Shown in pieces: positions 22,889-33,770 of a DNA stretch of 64,000 nucleotides (the first letter of the stretch is position 1; the number at the start of each line of letters is the position of its first letter). The stretch comes from Hymenopus coronatus. Its lineage: Eukaryota; Arthropoda; Insecta; Mantodea; Hymenopodidae. Below the pieces are notes generated by a model. The model had not been told where the DNA came from and ran no database searches. It saw only the letters and a program-made list of their open reading frames with translations. The DNA is taken from the NCBI GenBank assembly GCA_030762935.1, contig CM060897.1, positions 110,574,176 to 110,638,175 of the forward strand, read 5' to 3'. Made by a program: the position numbers and the translations under genes.

Positions 22889-23171
22889 GGACTGTCTGAG
22901 TGGTCGTGTGGTCAGCGAGCTGACTTCTCATCCAAAGGTCCCGGACTCGAGTCTCGGCTGGGAAGGAGAGATTTTTTTTAACTAGCATTATTCCCTATGC
23001 CCCCACAGAGTCTGGAAGTAGGGATGTGAGAGGAATTTGAGTGTGTTTGAGAAAAAAAAAACGAATTAAACCCAACGTAAAGAACCTACAGAACACGAGT
23101 TGTTTCTAATGCAACGCTCCCGATATGACCTTAGATGTTAAAGGGGGCTATATAAATGAAAAAAAAAAAGG
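22889..23171 (+). mobile_element. tRNA-headed SINE (family B) with A-rich tail
   Basis: GGACTGTCTGAGTGGTCGTG is the A-box side, and GGACTCGAGTCTC at about 22953 is the B box. The body contains TCTGGAAGTAGGGATGTGAG and the family end GATATGACCTTAGATGTTAA, AGGGGGCTATATAAATG, then A tract. Related copies lie at 30896 and 61975 on the other strand. Inserted in R1. Confidence 0.85.
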
Positions 23172-23219
23172 ATTGTTATAGAGAATTACAAAAAGTTATG
23201 TGAATGGAGCACATCAGAT
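23172..23219 (-). mobile_element. R1 5' end, right of the SINE
   Basis: Completes the R1 copy at 22093-22888. Confidence 0.75.
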
Positions 23220-23509
23220 ATTTATTTCTTTTTATAGCTAAAATTACAAGATTATCAGAAAAAAAAAACAACTAATCCTGAACAGTAATTGAAGCAAACA
23301 ACAATGGTAAATACTCTGAGCTTTAATCTTATATTGGTGCTAATTGATGTAAATCCGGCTTTCCCGTGTTTTGATGATCCATTCTCAGCGGCGAAAACAA
23401 CGGCACTGGGAGTCTGGTGATGATCTATGCCGTTAGAACACAGTGAAGTCGATTCTGCATTTCAGTACAGAACACAAGAACAAAATATTAATAACAAATT
23501 ACAATTTAG

Positions 23510-23689
23510 CCTATATTTAGCCTAGTGTATTCCCCTATTTCCCTTCTACTTACAAATAAGCAAGTAGTAAGACCAATTCTATCAATGTTTATCTAGATCA
23601 GTTTGACATAAATAAAAGAACAATCTTTTGTAAGGAAAGTTTGTTTCTGGAATAGCTAGGGAAAGTCATGTAAATGGAACATATCAAAT
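23510..23689 (-). mobile_element. R1 5' fragment
   Basis: From the TTTAGCCTAGTGTATTCCCC block to GGAACATATCAAAT; followed at once by an opposite-strand R1 3' fragment. Confidence 0.8.
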
Positions 23690-23880
23690 TTTTGAGTTTT
23701 GCTGTTCACAGACACTGCACAAACACACACAGATACACGGACCTTTTTTTAAAAATTATGTTTTTAGATTCAGAGGTTCTCATAACATGCTTTTTAGGTG
23801 AAATCTCGATATCGATTTTTGCAATAGCTTCCCCACCTATTATATAAGAAAATATACAACATGGTAGAGAAATTAAACAT
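23690..23880 (+). mobile_element. R1 3' fragment with decayed hairpin
   Basis: Begins TTTTGAGTTTTGCTGTTCAC and ends GGTAGAGAAATTAAAC. Confidence 0.75.
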
Positions 23881-23930
23881 ATTTAGAACAAGAATCCTGT
23901 CTTGCTTCACATTGAAGATTCAGGAAAGTA

Positions 23931-24587
23931 TAGGGTCTTTCAAAAGTTACTACAAACTTTAAGTCCTTATAAATATAATAATATTTGAGAGAGGATAAAA
24001 ATAAAAGAAATCACATTCTGGGCAACCAATAGAATTTGGTTTTGTTTTGTTTTTCAGTTCATAACGAATAGTAGTAATTTTATCTATACTGCTATAATAA
24101 TTTGTAAGTTACAAATCATGGCTCTATTACTAAATTAATACAGCTGATTCAATGATATTATCTTCATGCAAGATGGCGCTGAGCCCCATATTTACACCCC
24201 TCCAAAACAATTAATTACTCAGATATTTGGCGATCATATTATTAGCACATACTATTCAACAAAGAGACCACCACGACCTCCAGATTTCAATCCGATCGAA
24301 TTTTGGTCGAGGGGTTACCTTAAAGAAGAAGTTTTCCTGACACAGCCAACAATCGACAGCAACTGAAAGATGATATCTCGCAAGAAATGACTAATATTCC
24401 AAGACATCATCTGCAAAACTCTGTACCTGGAGTTGCAGAAAGAATGGTGCACATTGAACGAGAGAACGAAGCACTCTTCCCAATGTTTTATAAAACCCCA
24501 TTGTTTTCCAGTATGTGACTTCTTTAGTTTTATTTATCTCAATATTTATTATGATATAAAGTTTGAAATGATCTTTGAAACACCCTA
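23931..24587 (+). mobile_element. Deleted Tc1/mariner-type element
   Basis: Ends TAGGGTCTTTCAAAAGTTAC and, as complement of the right, TAGGGTGTTTCAAAGATCAT. TA lies on both sides (23929-23930, 24588-24589). Only 657 bp remain, with the 3' part of a transposase. Confidence 0.8.
24166..24500 (+). pseudogene. C-terminal transposase remnant (DDE, IS630/Tc1/mariner type)
   Basis: Reads MQDGAEPHIYTPPKQLITQI, with the Asp of QDGA.PH as second catalytic residue. RPPDFNPIEFWSRGYLKEEV then supplies the third acidic residue of the PDxNPxEFW motif, and a stop follows at 24364. The frame then continues with KMTNIPRHHLQNSVPGVAER. The first half of the protein is missing. A wider family of cellular-like Tc/mariner transposases shares these motifs; I do not assign a subfamily. 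Confidence 0.75.
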
Positions 24588-24589
24588 TA

Positions 24590-25203
24590 CCTATGTATAT
24601 TCTTCTTTATATGTTGAAGATTTTATTAATATAGTTTCGTGTGAACGATACAGAGCCAAGAGAAATGGAAAAACAAACCGATAAACATATAACTATATCT
24701 GTCTCTCTCACTCCTCTTACAATAAACACCACATGAATAATAATTGAACATGCTTTGGAATTATAACGACCTAGAACGCCCAGAATATAATGAAATGAAT
24801 CACAAAAGAATACATTAACACATGAAAACCCTAAAAAAATTAACAATTCAACACATTAAAAAGACAAACATTAATGCCCTAGCGAAGCATTACAAGAATA
24901 TTAGTGAGGCAAACACCGAAAAAGTAAGCAAATAGAAACTTTCCTTAATGACACTTTTCTCAATACTTACATTCGAGTTCCATCACACCATGTCGTCATA
25001 TTTGGGACATCTAATGATGTGTTTTAATCGAGAGAATTTCTAATTAGCGATTATACCACTATGCGTCCATGATGACTGGGACCAGCTCTTCGCCCATAGA
25101 TGGCACCATAAGACGAAATTATGGCAGTTTGGACGTGAAAATGGTGAAAAGTTGTCCAGAGAGTTGTTCTTTCAAGGTAAACGGTTCTATTACGTGTGAA
25201 TAA
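24590..25203. other. AT-rich sequence without features
   Basis: An 83-codon plus frame and a 79-codon minus frame overlap here and show no domain. Confidence 0.4.
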
Positions 25204-25317
25204 ACATTACACGGGACCAGCGGCTTTACTTCTCTTCCATCAACGTCGGCCAGGACTGAACCCACGACCTTGGGTACCAGAGGCTAGCATGGTAAACACT
25301 ACACCACAGAGGGCGAT
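25204..25317 (-). mobile_element. tRNA-headed SINE (family C), head and start of body
   Basis: The minus strand reads CGCCCTCTGTGGTGTAGTGT (A-box region), then GGTCGTGGGTTCAGTCC (B box) and AAGTAAAGCCGCTGGTCCCG, matching the full copy at 42536. Confidence 0.75.
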
Positions 25318-25860
25318 TTGCATGAATGTTGGGATGCAAGACCCTTAGGCAATCTCCGTTACGAACCACTAATTTCCGTTCGCAACCGGAAGGTCCTCAC
25401 GAACACCAAAACAAACTCGCGCGCACAGAAAGTTCTCGTAAATTGTGCGTGAATTTAAGTACCACAAAAAACCGTACATACTTTGCTAATGAGCTATCTC
25501 TAACAGTCCTATAGCCAACAGAGGTATTCATATTAACATAATTAAATGTTCGAAAATAAAGTAAGAATACAATTTTGAGGTCAAGCTAATATAAGACAAG
25601 CCTGTCTTCTGCCAACAAAACATCTTCCAATCAATACCGTCATGTATAAAGTTTTCTACGAACTCAGATGGGTCTACCTAATAGTATTTTATCCTACAGA
25701 TACTTGTAATAGAACCGTTGCTATGCAGAAACAATATAAGAAAACTTAGACTTTATATCAAAGTGATAGTTATTAGCACAACGGATGGGATAAAGTAAAC
25801 AAAATTCACTTGTTGCTCCGGTAACGAGTGGGATAAAGCAAATAAATAAATGGTTGATAA
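25318..25860. other. Unassigned sequence
   Basis: No repeat or gene recognised. Confidence 0.4.
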
Positions 25861-25992
25861 CTATAAATTTTCTTGCTGAAATTCTTTTTCGTATAATTTC
25901 CGTGAAGTCAACGGTAATAAAGCCTCAACTGATTCTTTTGCTTCATTTAATATATCATTTGGAACCGATATATAAACATTCTCAAAATCCAT
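25861..25992 (-). pseudogene. Possible N-terminus of a tyrosine-recombinase-type (Crypton-like) protein
   Basis: From an in-frame ATG at 25992 the minus strand encodes MDFENVYISVPNDILNEAKE, then SVEALLPLTSRKLYEKEFQQ, ending in a stop after three more residues. The pattern LLP.TSRKLYEKEF resembles the core-binding N-terminus of eukaryotic tyrosine recombinases and Crypton-derived genes. Only about 40 residues are present and the rest was not found, so this may be an isolated exon, a fragment, or chance. Confidence 0.3.
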
Positions 25993-26217
25993 CGTAAACT
26001 TAATCAATTTGAAACTAGCAGCAATAAAAACAAAATTAGTGTTCATACATAGCCTACCATATCTTATAACCATAAGAACGTCGCAATTCAATGCCTTATT
26101 CCTTATTTAATGTATTACTATCTGTTGTAAAATCATTAACTGAATATTTGTCATATATTAATTTATCGTATCTGTAGGACAAAATAATGCATTATACAAT
26201 TGGACAAACCCCTATTA

Positions 26218-26484
26218 AGCCCGCCTGGGTAGTGTGGTGGTAGCGTCTGTCTAAAAGGGTCGTGAGTTCGAATCTCGCTAAGGGTGAGTTACCCGGATAA
26301 GGTATTTTTTCGGGATTTTCCCTTATCCTGAGAAGACGAATGTCGAGTAACTTTAAGTTTCATGGACCCCGAGAACATTTGAGCATCATTTCATCAATTT
26401 CATTCATCGTCCGGTATGACCAACTAGGTTAAAGGACGTTAAGCTACCAACAAAAAAAAAAAAAAAAGGAGAGAGAGAGAAAAC
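26218..26484 (+). mobile_element. tRNA-headed SINE (family F) with target-site duplication
   Basis: A-box region CTGGGTAGTGTGGTGGTAGC, B box GTGAGTTCGAATCTCGC, body with CGGGATTTTCCCTTATCCTG, poly(A) at 26453-26468, then short (GA)n. The flanks AAACCCCTATTA (26205-26216) and AAACCTCTATTA (after the tail) form a 12-bp duplication with one change. Confidence 0.85.
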
Positions 26485-26642
26485 CTCTATTATCCACTCG
26501 TAAAACTTAAAACGCTCCCCTTCGAGTCGTGTTTTAAATTGTCCTATTCATGGATAAACTTTCTGTTTATCCAGTTGTATAATAAATAATAGTTATTTAA
26601 TAGTATTAATTCCTGAAAGAATAGCAGGTTACTATAAATATT

Positions 26643-27364
26643 GTTACTTTCTCTAGCACGTATGTATTTACAATGTATATAGTAGATAGAAAGGTATTGT
26701 ATTCAACCCAGCATTTCGATATCGAGATTTCGCCGGAAATCCATATTTAAAGGACCCCTGATTCCAAAAGAAAAAAGGGGATTTTTAGAAGAAAAAAAAC
26801 CACTCGTGTCTGTGTATGCGTGTGTGTCTGGATAAAACGAAAAGTCAATTCAGTATTAAACTTGATAAGTTCAGCATCTTCCAGGGATGCAGCGCCAAGA
26901 GTTTCGAGAAAATTCCCACCCTTTACATAGAATTTTTTGAAAAGTTTGTTTTTCTCATAAATAGTTTTAACGGTTTTGATTAAAATGCCGTATATTAAAG
27001 CTATTTATATAACAATGGAGATACATATTTTGAATTTACCAGAAATAGCCAATGAAGGCTTCTTTATTCTGGATGACTTTTGCATAACTGGTAAACCGTA
27101 AGAGATAGTCAAAAATTCACTGCACAAGAAATACAGATCTCATTAAAACACATAGTGTATGTCATATACAGCTATTTTGTAGAGCTCACCATTTCAAAGA
27201 TATTCCTTTTATTGGTTTCAACTTTAAAATAATTAAATGCTTCTCAAACGGCAAGTCCCCATCTGTTTAATTTCTCTTTTGTTTTGCTCCTGGCCACAGA
27301 AAGAGAACCGGCTTGCAATAACAACCGCATAGCGACTGCTTTTAAGAGTTGACGGTCGTTTAGC

Positions 27365-27395
<31 letters not shown>

Positions 27396-27540
27396 ATATT
27401 CTTACGGCGAGGAAGTAAGTAAACATTATTCATTTCTGATGTTTATGTTGATTAGCATAATTTCGATAAAAGAATATTTTATAAGAGTAGTATGTTTGCA
27501 GAACAAATAGAGAAAGTCATATGAATGGAACAAATCATAT
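26643..27540 (-). mobile_element. R1 copy, full length
   Basis: Hairpin variant CTAGCACGTATGTATTTACA; 5' end GTCATATGAATGGAACAAAT. Contains a (CTTT)n tract. Confidence 0.9.
27366..27394. repeat. (CTTT)n microsatellite in R1
   Basis: Seven CTTT units in the 5' third of R1. Confidence 0.95.
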
Positions 27541-27598
27541 TTTTTAAGCTAAAAAGCTTAAGTGACAATAATGAAGATACAAACATAAAGTGAAAAAT

Positions 27599-27659
27599 CT
27601 GATTTGTTCTGTTCACAAAATTTTCTCAAGATGTTCTGCAAATAAAATCCTTACAAAAT

Positions 27660-27699
<40 letters not shown>

Positions 27700-28345
27700 C
27701 TAATTCATGCTGATCGACACGAACATTAGCAGAATGGTCTTATTACTTATCTCCTTATAAGTAAAAGGGAACTAAGGAAATACACTGGGTTAAATCGATA
27801 GTCAAATGTTTTAAAAGCTGTCGCTATGCGATTGTCATTGAAATTCCGTTCTCTATGTGCGACCAGGACAAAAACAAACGAAACACGAATGACTTCTGTT
27901 TGAGAAAAGCATAAGTGTTTTAAAATTGAAACCAATAACAACAAAAATCTGAAAACAGTTAGTTCTACAATAAAAATGCATATGACACATTATGTGATTT
28001 AACGAGATCTACATTTGTTGTGCAGTAAGCTATTGTGTATCTCTTACGGTTTACCAGTTATACAAAAACCATCCAAAATGAATGTGACTTCAGAGGCTAA
28101 TCCAAGACATTTGAAGATGTACATTGTATTTGTCATGTAAATATCGCTAATATACGGTATTTCAATCAAAATCGTTAGCCATTTTTGAGAAAATCGAAAA
28201 TGTCGAAAAAACCTCTATCTGAAAGTTAGTTTAGGGTGCGGGCTTTTCTTAAAAATCCTTCCTAAAAACCAAATGCAAGTTTGGTATTTAGCAGACTTTT
28301 CGTTTTTGAGCTACGCTGCCCACAGACACGCACATACACCTCGCG
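27599..28345 (+). mobile_element. R1 copy truncated before the hairpin
   Basis: 5' end ATCTGATTTGTTCTGTTCAC; stops in the ACAGACACGCACATACACC tract. Contains (TTA)n at 27661-27697. Confidence 0.85.
27661..27697. repeat. (TTA)n microsatellite in R1
   Basis: Twelve TTA units inside the R1 5' region. Confidence 0.95.
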
Positions 28346-28784
28346 CGCGCGCTAGCCGGACACTGAAACTATATTGAAAGACCAGAAAACAATGCAACAG
28401 TAGAATAAAGGTATTAATAAAACGAAACTAAAAAGCTAACCAATTATAAAACATAAGGTCATTTCTGAATTTCATTTTCATTCAAAATATATTTATCTAG
28501 GTTAAACATTTTAAAGAAGCGTGAGATCATTGCTTTAGCCCCAGTCACCGTGATGGATATGATATCTTTCTTTATAAAAGTATGTAATTATTTAGTACAT
28601 GGTCCTTTAATCCTCGTACATCTCGTTCTTGAAACTCGAACCTGATCATAGGATTAATACTGGAGCCTTCTAAAGATGGAGGTTTGAATGTTATGCATCA
28701 ATCCCACTACCGCTGCCTTTTGGAAACATCTTGGACTTGCACATAAACAGTGAAACCGTTAGAGGTTAGAGGGGGACACCTGGG
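28346..28784. other. Unassigned sequence
   Basis: Begins with a short CGCG tract; no gene or repeat seen. Confidence 0.4.
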
Positions 28785-29270
28785 TAACTAGGACTAAGTA
28801 CTGATCTATTGCAGCCTATCACTTCCCTCAGAGGAAGGGATGAGAGGAAGGGAAACCACAAACCAGCACACAAGAAGCGGCGGAGCTAAGTGCAGAGAAT
28901 CATGGAAGTCCCTAACAGTCACTAGATGGCAGCCCTGGCGCGCCACGGAGGCTATATAGGCACCGTGAGGCCTCTATAACGGCACCTAGCCTCAAATAGC
29001 GCAACCAAGGGGAAGAGAGTTTCACTCGGAGCAAGCAACCGTGCCATCAACCTACAAAGCCTCAAGCCATACCTGTACCGATCTGAAAGATGAAGAAGAG
29101 AAATGAAACAAAGGAATGAAGGGAAATGAACGGTGGCAGTTATACATAACCCCAGAATTTGCCTAAGCGGCCCCAGGAAACCTACGGAAAAACCTAGGGC
29201 CAAAGTGCGCAGTCAACGAGGATCGAACCCCCTCCTCCCGAATGCCAGTACCAGACGAAACGCCTGATCC
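28785..29270 (-). mobile_element. Interspersed repeat sharing an end with family E
   Basis: GC-rich, about 490 bases, ending at the B-box-like GAGGATCGAACCCCCTCCTC and CCCGAATGCCAGTACCAGAC, the same module as at 21745. The rest differs, so this may be a compound retroposon. Confidence 0.4.
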
Positions 29271-29274
29271 ATCA

Positions 29275-29420
29275 GCCGGTCCCCATGGCCGCACTCGCTT
29301 AAATTGCCTAGCTTTGATGCTTCGTGACGCAGGGGATCATGGGTTCGAGTCCCACCTTGGGCATTGGTGTTTGTGTGTACGTAAATGTGTATGTATAAGT
29401 AAAAAGGAAAACGGTAAATA
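29275..29420 (+). mobile_element. tRNA-headed SINE (family D), copy 1
   Basis: Starts GCCGGTCCCCATGGCCGCAC; B box ATGGGTTCGAGTCCCAC; short tail module GTTTGTGTGTACG. It directly follows the family-E-like repeat. Confidence 0.7.
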
Positions 29421-29580
29421 AATAGTAAACAAAGGCGATGTAGGAAAGTGAAAAAATAATCTGGGTTGGTGAAACCTTTTCTTTAGTCTATCAGCGATGA
29501 TCGATCTCACAGTAAGGTGGCGTGAATTATGAAGAAATTCGCCGTGTGGCTGGCCCCAAGAACCACGGATATATTATTAT

Positions 29581-29796
29581 GCCGGTCCCTATGGCCACGC
29601 TCGCTAAGGCATCTCGCTTTGGTGCTTCCTGGGCAGGGGATCGTGGGTTCGAGTCCCGCCTTGGGCGTGGATGTTATATGTTTGTGTAAAGGAACAGTAA
29701 AACCAGTAATCACACAGTACATTTAGGGAGGAAAATGTAAACGGGGATACAGCGCCGGAGTCCTGACCAGGCTCCGGTACTGTCAAAAAAAAAAAG
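29581..29796 (+). mobile_element. tRNA-headed SINE (family D), copy 2 with poly(A)
   Basis: Starts GCCGGTCCCTATGGCCACGC; B box GTGGGTTCGAGTCCCGC at about 29642-29658; 3' module GGAGTCCTGACCAGGCTCCG; A tract at 29786-29796. Copies 1 and 2 lie 306 bp apart in the same orientation. Confidence 0.8.
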
Positions 29797-30074
29797 TTTC
29801 AAAGCTCTGTGGCAACGTCGACAGAGTTTATTTTAGGATCCGCCTGGTACACTATGAACATGTACGATGGTGTCATCTTGATGGCTTCTCTCCACTCACT
29901 GCAAGTGTGCTTGGATCCATTTATTGACTGGAGTATATTGCCGGTAGCTTTCCTTTGTGTTCCTTTTTGCTCCGGACAATAAACGCCCCATCTCTAGTTG
30001 TCTTGCTTTCCAAGTACCAACTACGCCAGACGTCACCAACCGATTGTATTGCCTCAGTGGTCTAGGGCGTCGGA
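29797..30074. other. Unassigned sequence
   Basis: Nothing recognised; lies between two SINE pieces. Confidence 0.35.
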
Positions 30075-30292
30075 GGGCCATGGATATTCTTTCGGGCGTG
30101 AAAATCCTTAGTATGACTTCCTTCAGTAGAGAAGTAAAGGCGTCAGTCCAGTGTCGTAGATTTAAGGCATGTAAGCCTGATAAAGAGGCCTCTGATCAAA
30201 ATAAAGCTCTCTTTTCGCCCAATATAGAATGAGACACTAACAACCCCAGCAGTTTAAGAATGTCCATAAATTACGAAAATAAAATAAACCAA
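30075..30292 (+). mobile_element. SINE family C, 5'-truncated
   Basis: Body blocks GTGTCGTAGATTTAAGGC, AAGCCTGATAAAGAGGCCTC and CGCCCAATATAGAATGAGAC match 42600-42790; the tRNA head is absent or replaced. Confidence 0.75.
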
Positions 30293-30317
30293 CTAGTTAT
30301 TTTTACAGTGTTTTACT

Positions 30318-30527
30318 ACTTGTGACACCACAGGCGATGATACTGATGATACATGGGATGAAGATTAAGCACCGGTGGAATACGATGACGGGGTAAACCA
30401 TAGAACCTGGAGAAAATTTGCCTCTGTACCGCTTTGTCCACCACAAATCTCGCATGCGGTCGCTTGGGATGGAACCCAGGCTGTAGGTGAGTGGTCAAAC
30501 TACTCGGCCCAACCACTTGCTCTTTTA
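30318..30527 (-). mobile_element. SINE family A
   Basis: From CACAGGCGATGATACTGATG (3' body) to CCAGGCTGTAGGTGAGTGG and TCGGCCCAACCA (head, degenerate). Confidence 0.8.
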
Positions 30528-30884
30528 GTGAAATAAAGATATCAAATTTGCTCGGTGCTCCTACGATCGCCTACTGTGCACTAAGTGACCAGCATCGCGG
30601 AAAGCAAGAACAGACAATCCTTCAGTGCTGTGGCAACATGCAAAACCTAATCTATCTTTTATATGTTAACACCTATCAAGGTTCATAATTGGCAGAATAA
30701 TTGCTTTATTGCGTCTCTTGCAATAGTATTTATACATCGGATATAAATACATACATATTTTCAAACGCTTGGTAATAATTGCGAGTCGTAACATAAATAA
30801 ATGCAAAACTAATAACAATTAGTATAGTATTAACATAATAAAATAACAAACTTGGTTAACACCATTGCAATTGCATTGTAACGC
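30528..30884. other. Unassigned AT-rich sequence
   Basis: No feature recognised. Confidence 0.35.
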
Positions 30885-30895
30885 CAATAATGAGA

Positions 30896-31172
30896 TTTTT
30901 TTTATTGTTTCATTTATGCAGCCCCCTTTAACATCTAAGGTCATATCGGGGGGTTTTCACTTAAAAGAACTCGTTGTCTATACGTACTTTTACGTTGGTT
31001 TAAATCATTTTGTTTTTTATGCACACATTCACACTCACATACAAACTTCCAGACTCTGTGGGGGATAGGGAATAATTCTGCCTAAAGAAAAATTCCCCGC
31101 CCCAGCCGGGAATCGAACCCGGGACCCCTGGGTGAGAAGTCAGCTCGCTTACCACTCTACCACGGAGGCAGT
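30896..31172 (-). mobile_element. SINE family B with perfect target-site duplication
   Basis: Minus strand: head ending ACCCGGGTTCGATTCCCG (B box), body CAGAGTCTGGAAGT, 3' end CCGATATGACCTTAGATGTT then A-rich tail. An 11-bp duplication CAATAATGAGA flanks it (30885-30895 and 31173-31183), showing insertion as a unit by target-primed reverse transcription. Confidence 0.92.
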
Positions 31173-31221
31173 CAATAATGAGAATTAATTTGTAACTAAA
31201 ATCACACCAAGCTAAATTTAA

Positions 31222-31840
31222 AATACAATAGGCTAGTCAGATCTTATAAAAGCCGTCGCTAAGTGAAACAATTGAAATTCGGTTCTCTTTGTTTGCTAGA
31301 AGTAAACAAAGGTGAGACGATAATAAAGATGTCTCACATTTGAGCAAAGTGTAACTTAAAACTGAAACCAACAGCTTGGAATATGTCATTGTGTTTTTTA
31401 TTGAGGTTTTCATTTTTTGTGTAGCAAGTTTTTTTTTGTCTATCTCTTACGATTTTTCAGTTATACAAAAGTTATACGTCAGAAGGGGTCTTCAGAGGCT
31501 ATTCTCAGAAAATTAAAGATACTTAAAAGATAATTATTCATATCGTACATTTCGTTTGTCACGAAAATGTCTTCAACATAACATTATAATAAAAATCGTT
31601 ATGGCTTTTTTGAAATACCAAGTTTTGTATTTAACCGACTTTTCGTTTTTGAGCTGTGCTGGCCACAGACACACAGCACACACATACATAATGGATGTAG
31701 TTTCTAAAAATGATTTTTTGGGATTTATGGTCTCCAAAATATATTTCCGGCGAAATCTCGATATCGAATTTTTGGGTGGAATACAAAATTTACCTTCTTT
31801 ATCCACTATGTACATTATACATATGGGCTGGAAATGGAAA
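31222..31840 (+). mobile_element. R1 copy, 5'-truncated
   Basis: Starts in the ACAATAGGCTAGTCAGATCT block; hairpin end decayed at CACTATGTACATTATACATA. Confidence 0.8.
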
Positions 31841-31972
31841 TAAAGTTTTATTTATGGACGCTCTTTAAATGCTGAAGATCTCAGCGTCCCATTCTATACT
31901 GGGCATGAAAGACCGCTTAATTTTGCTCAGAGACCTCTTTATCAGGCTTGAGGTTCTTTTACATGCCAACTG
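31841..31972 (-). mobile_element. SINE family C, 3' part
   Basis: TTATTTATGGACGCTCTTTA through TCAGGCTTGAGGTTCTTTTA, inserted between two pieces of R1 3' sequence. Confidence 0.75.
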
Positions 31973-31998
31973 CTTTAGTTCCCTTCCAATTGAAACCC

Positions 31999-32102
31999 AA
32001 AACATATATTTTTGGGAAGTCTCGGTATCGAATTTTTGGGTGCATTACAATACCTTCTCTAGCCCTGTATACATTGTAAATATGGGGCTAGAGAAAGTAA
32101 CA
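31999..32102 (+). mobile_element. R1 3' end with hairpin
   Basis: CAAAACATATATTTTTGGGA to GGCTAGAGAAAGTAAC; leads straight into the next R1 copy. Confidence 0.8.
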
Positions 32103-32103
32103 A

Positions 32104-33152
32104 TCTGATGTGTTCCATTCACACGAGTTTCTCTAACTGTTCAGCAAACAAGTTTTTCTTATAAAAGATTTTTCTTTTATCTACATCATGCTAACCGAGA
32201 TAAACATAGCAGACATGGTTTTAATACTTGCTCTCTTGTGAGCAGAAGAGAAGCAAGGGAATACCTAATCTAAAGCGATAGTCAAATACTTTAAAAGCCG
32301 GCTGCTATGCGAAATAATTGGAAATTCTGTTCTCTTTGCTTGCCAGGAGTAAACTAAAGACAAACGAAAAGAAAGATGGCTTTTCGTTCGAGAAAAGTAA
32401 ATAAATATATACTATTAAGTTACTATTATATTATGAGTGCATTTTTACTTAAGCCTACCTAACCAAAAAAAAAATAATTACAAGAATTACAATTTATTCC
32501 AATGAATAAAAACTTTCCTAAAAAGCAAAAGAAAATACTGAAGATAAAAATAATTTATAAGTAGTTTATAATAGAACCAATAACATGGAAAATCTAAAAC
32601 ATGTTAACTAAAAAAAAGTAGATGATAAATTGTGTTTTAACAAGGTTAACATTTCACGTGTATGAAGTTTTTGTCTATCTCTTGCGGTTTGCCAGTTATT
32701 CTAAAGTTATACAAAAGTTATGCAGAATGAAGAGGTCTTCAGAGGTTATTCCTAGAAAATTCAGGATATACATTTATTTGTCATTAAAGTGTCTTAAACA
32801 TATGGTATTTTAATCAAAATCGCTAGAGCCATTTTTGAGAAATTCCAAAATTTTGAAAAATGTTCCATGTAAAGAGTAGCTTGGGGTATTGAGATTTTCT
32901 TGAAAATCTTCGTGTCGTATCCTTGGAATATACTGAATTTAAATACCAAGTTTGGTATTTAACCGTCTCTTCGTTTTTGAGCTATACTACTCACAGACAC
33001 ATGCATGCGGACATGTTTCTAAAAAGGTTTCTCTTTATTCAGAGGATCTCAAAACATGTATTTCTGGTGAAATATCGAATTCGGTTTTTGGGAGGAATAC
33101 AATACCTTCTCTATATACTATGTCCATTGTACATACGTGCGAGAGAAAGTAA
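32104..33152 (+). mobile_element. R1 copy, full length with a ~170-bp insert
   Basis: 5' end ATCTGATGTGTTCCATTCAC; ends GTGCGAGAGAAAGTAAAA. Between about 32402 and 32575 an AT-rich segment unrelated to R1 interrupts the ATTTTAAAATTGAAACC region. Confidence 0.9.
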
Positions 33153-33770
33153 AATTATTTTTTTTATTTTTTCACAGTTTGACTGATGCATCACCTCAAT
33201 AGCAGAGGTTATAACTTAACATGTTTACTTGCAGTTAATTTTGATGGGATAGCAGAGCTTGCAGGTACGGATGGCGAAATGTTTGGACTCCCCTGTCTTG
33301 CGTGGTTATAGCGTGAGCGCGTATTCCATTGTTTATACACCTCTTGCTGTTATCACAGAGGTGGCCAAATCAAGTTGTCAGTCATAGGGGAAGTCGGGGA
33401 TTGTCTGGACGCCAGTACTTCACTCTTCATTCAACATCAGCTCCCAAGATTCCACAACTGTGAATTTAGCCGTGTGATTCAGACAGATGTGTTACGGTGA
33501 GCAGAACAGGTGGAAATGTTGCTCTATCCACCAAGTCGGACAGTGAAATGCCCCAGGTTTACCTCAGCAGAGGGCGCGTTACGTTCAGTTTTCTCCTCCT
33601 GAGCGTTGTCTTAAAGGTAAGGTAAACATCCTTAACTATCTTGTATTTTAGAAAATTGATGAGTTGCTGAGAATATAATTCTGAGATCACAAGATTAGAT
33701 ACTAAACAGCTTTTTTAGTTCCTTAAAATAGCCTGCTTAACTGTTTTATTTAGACTATAAATCTGATGTG
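33153..33770. other. Unassigned sequence
   Basis: GC is a little higher at 33240-33620; no ORF longer than background, no repeat recognised. Confidence 0.4.

Noticed and set aside
29507..29786. Frames resembling database peptides such as GGTRTHDPLPRKHQ
   Set aside because: This is a translated SINE-D tRNA head; such peptides are common false gene models in animal genomes.
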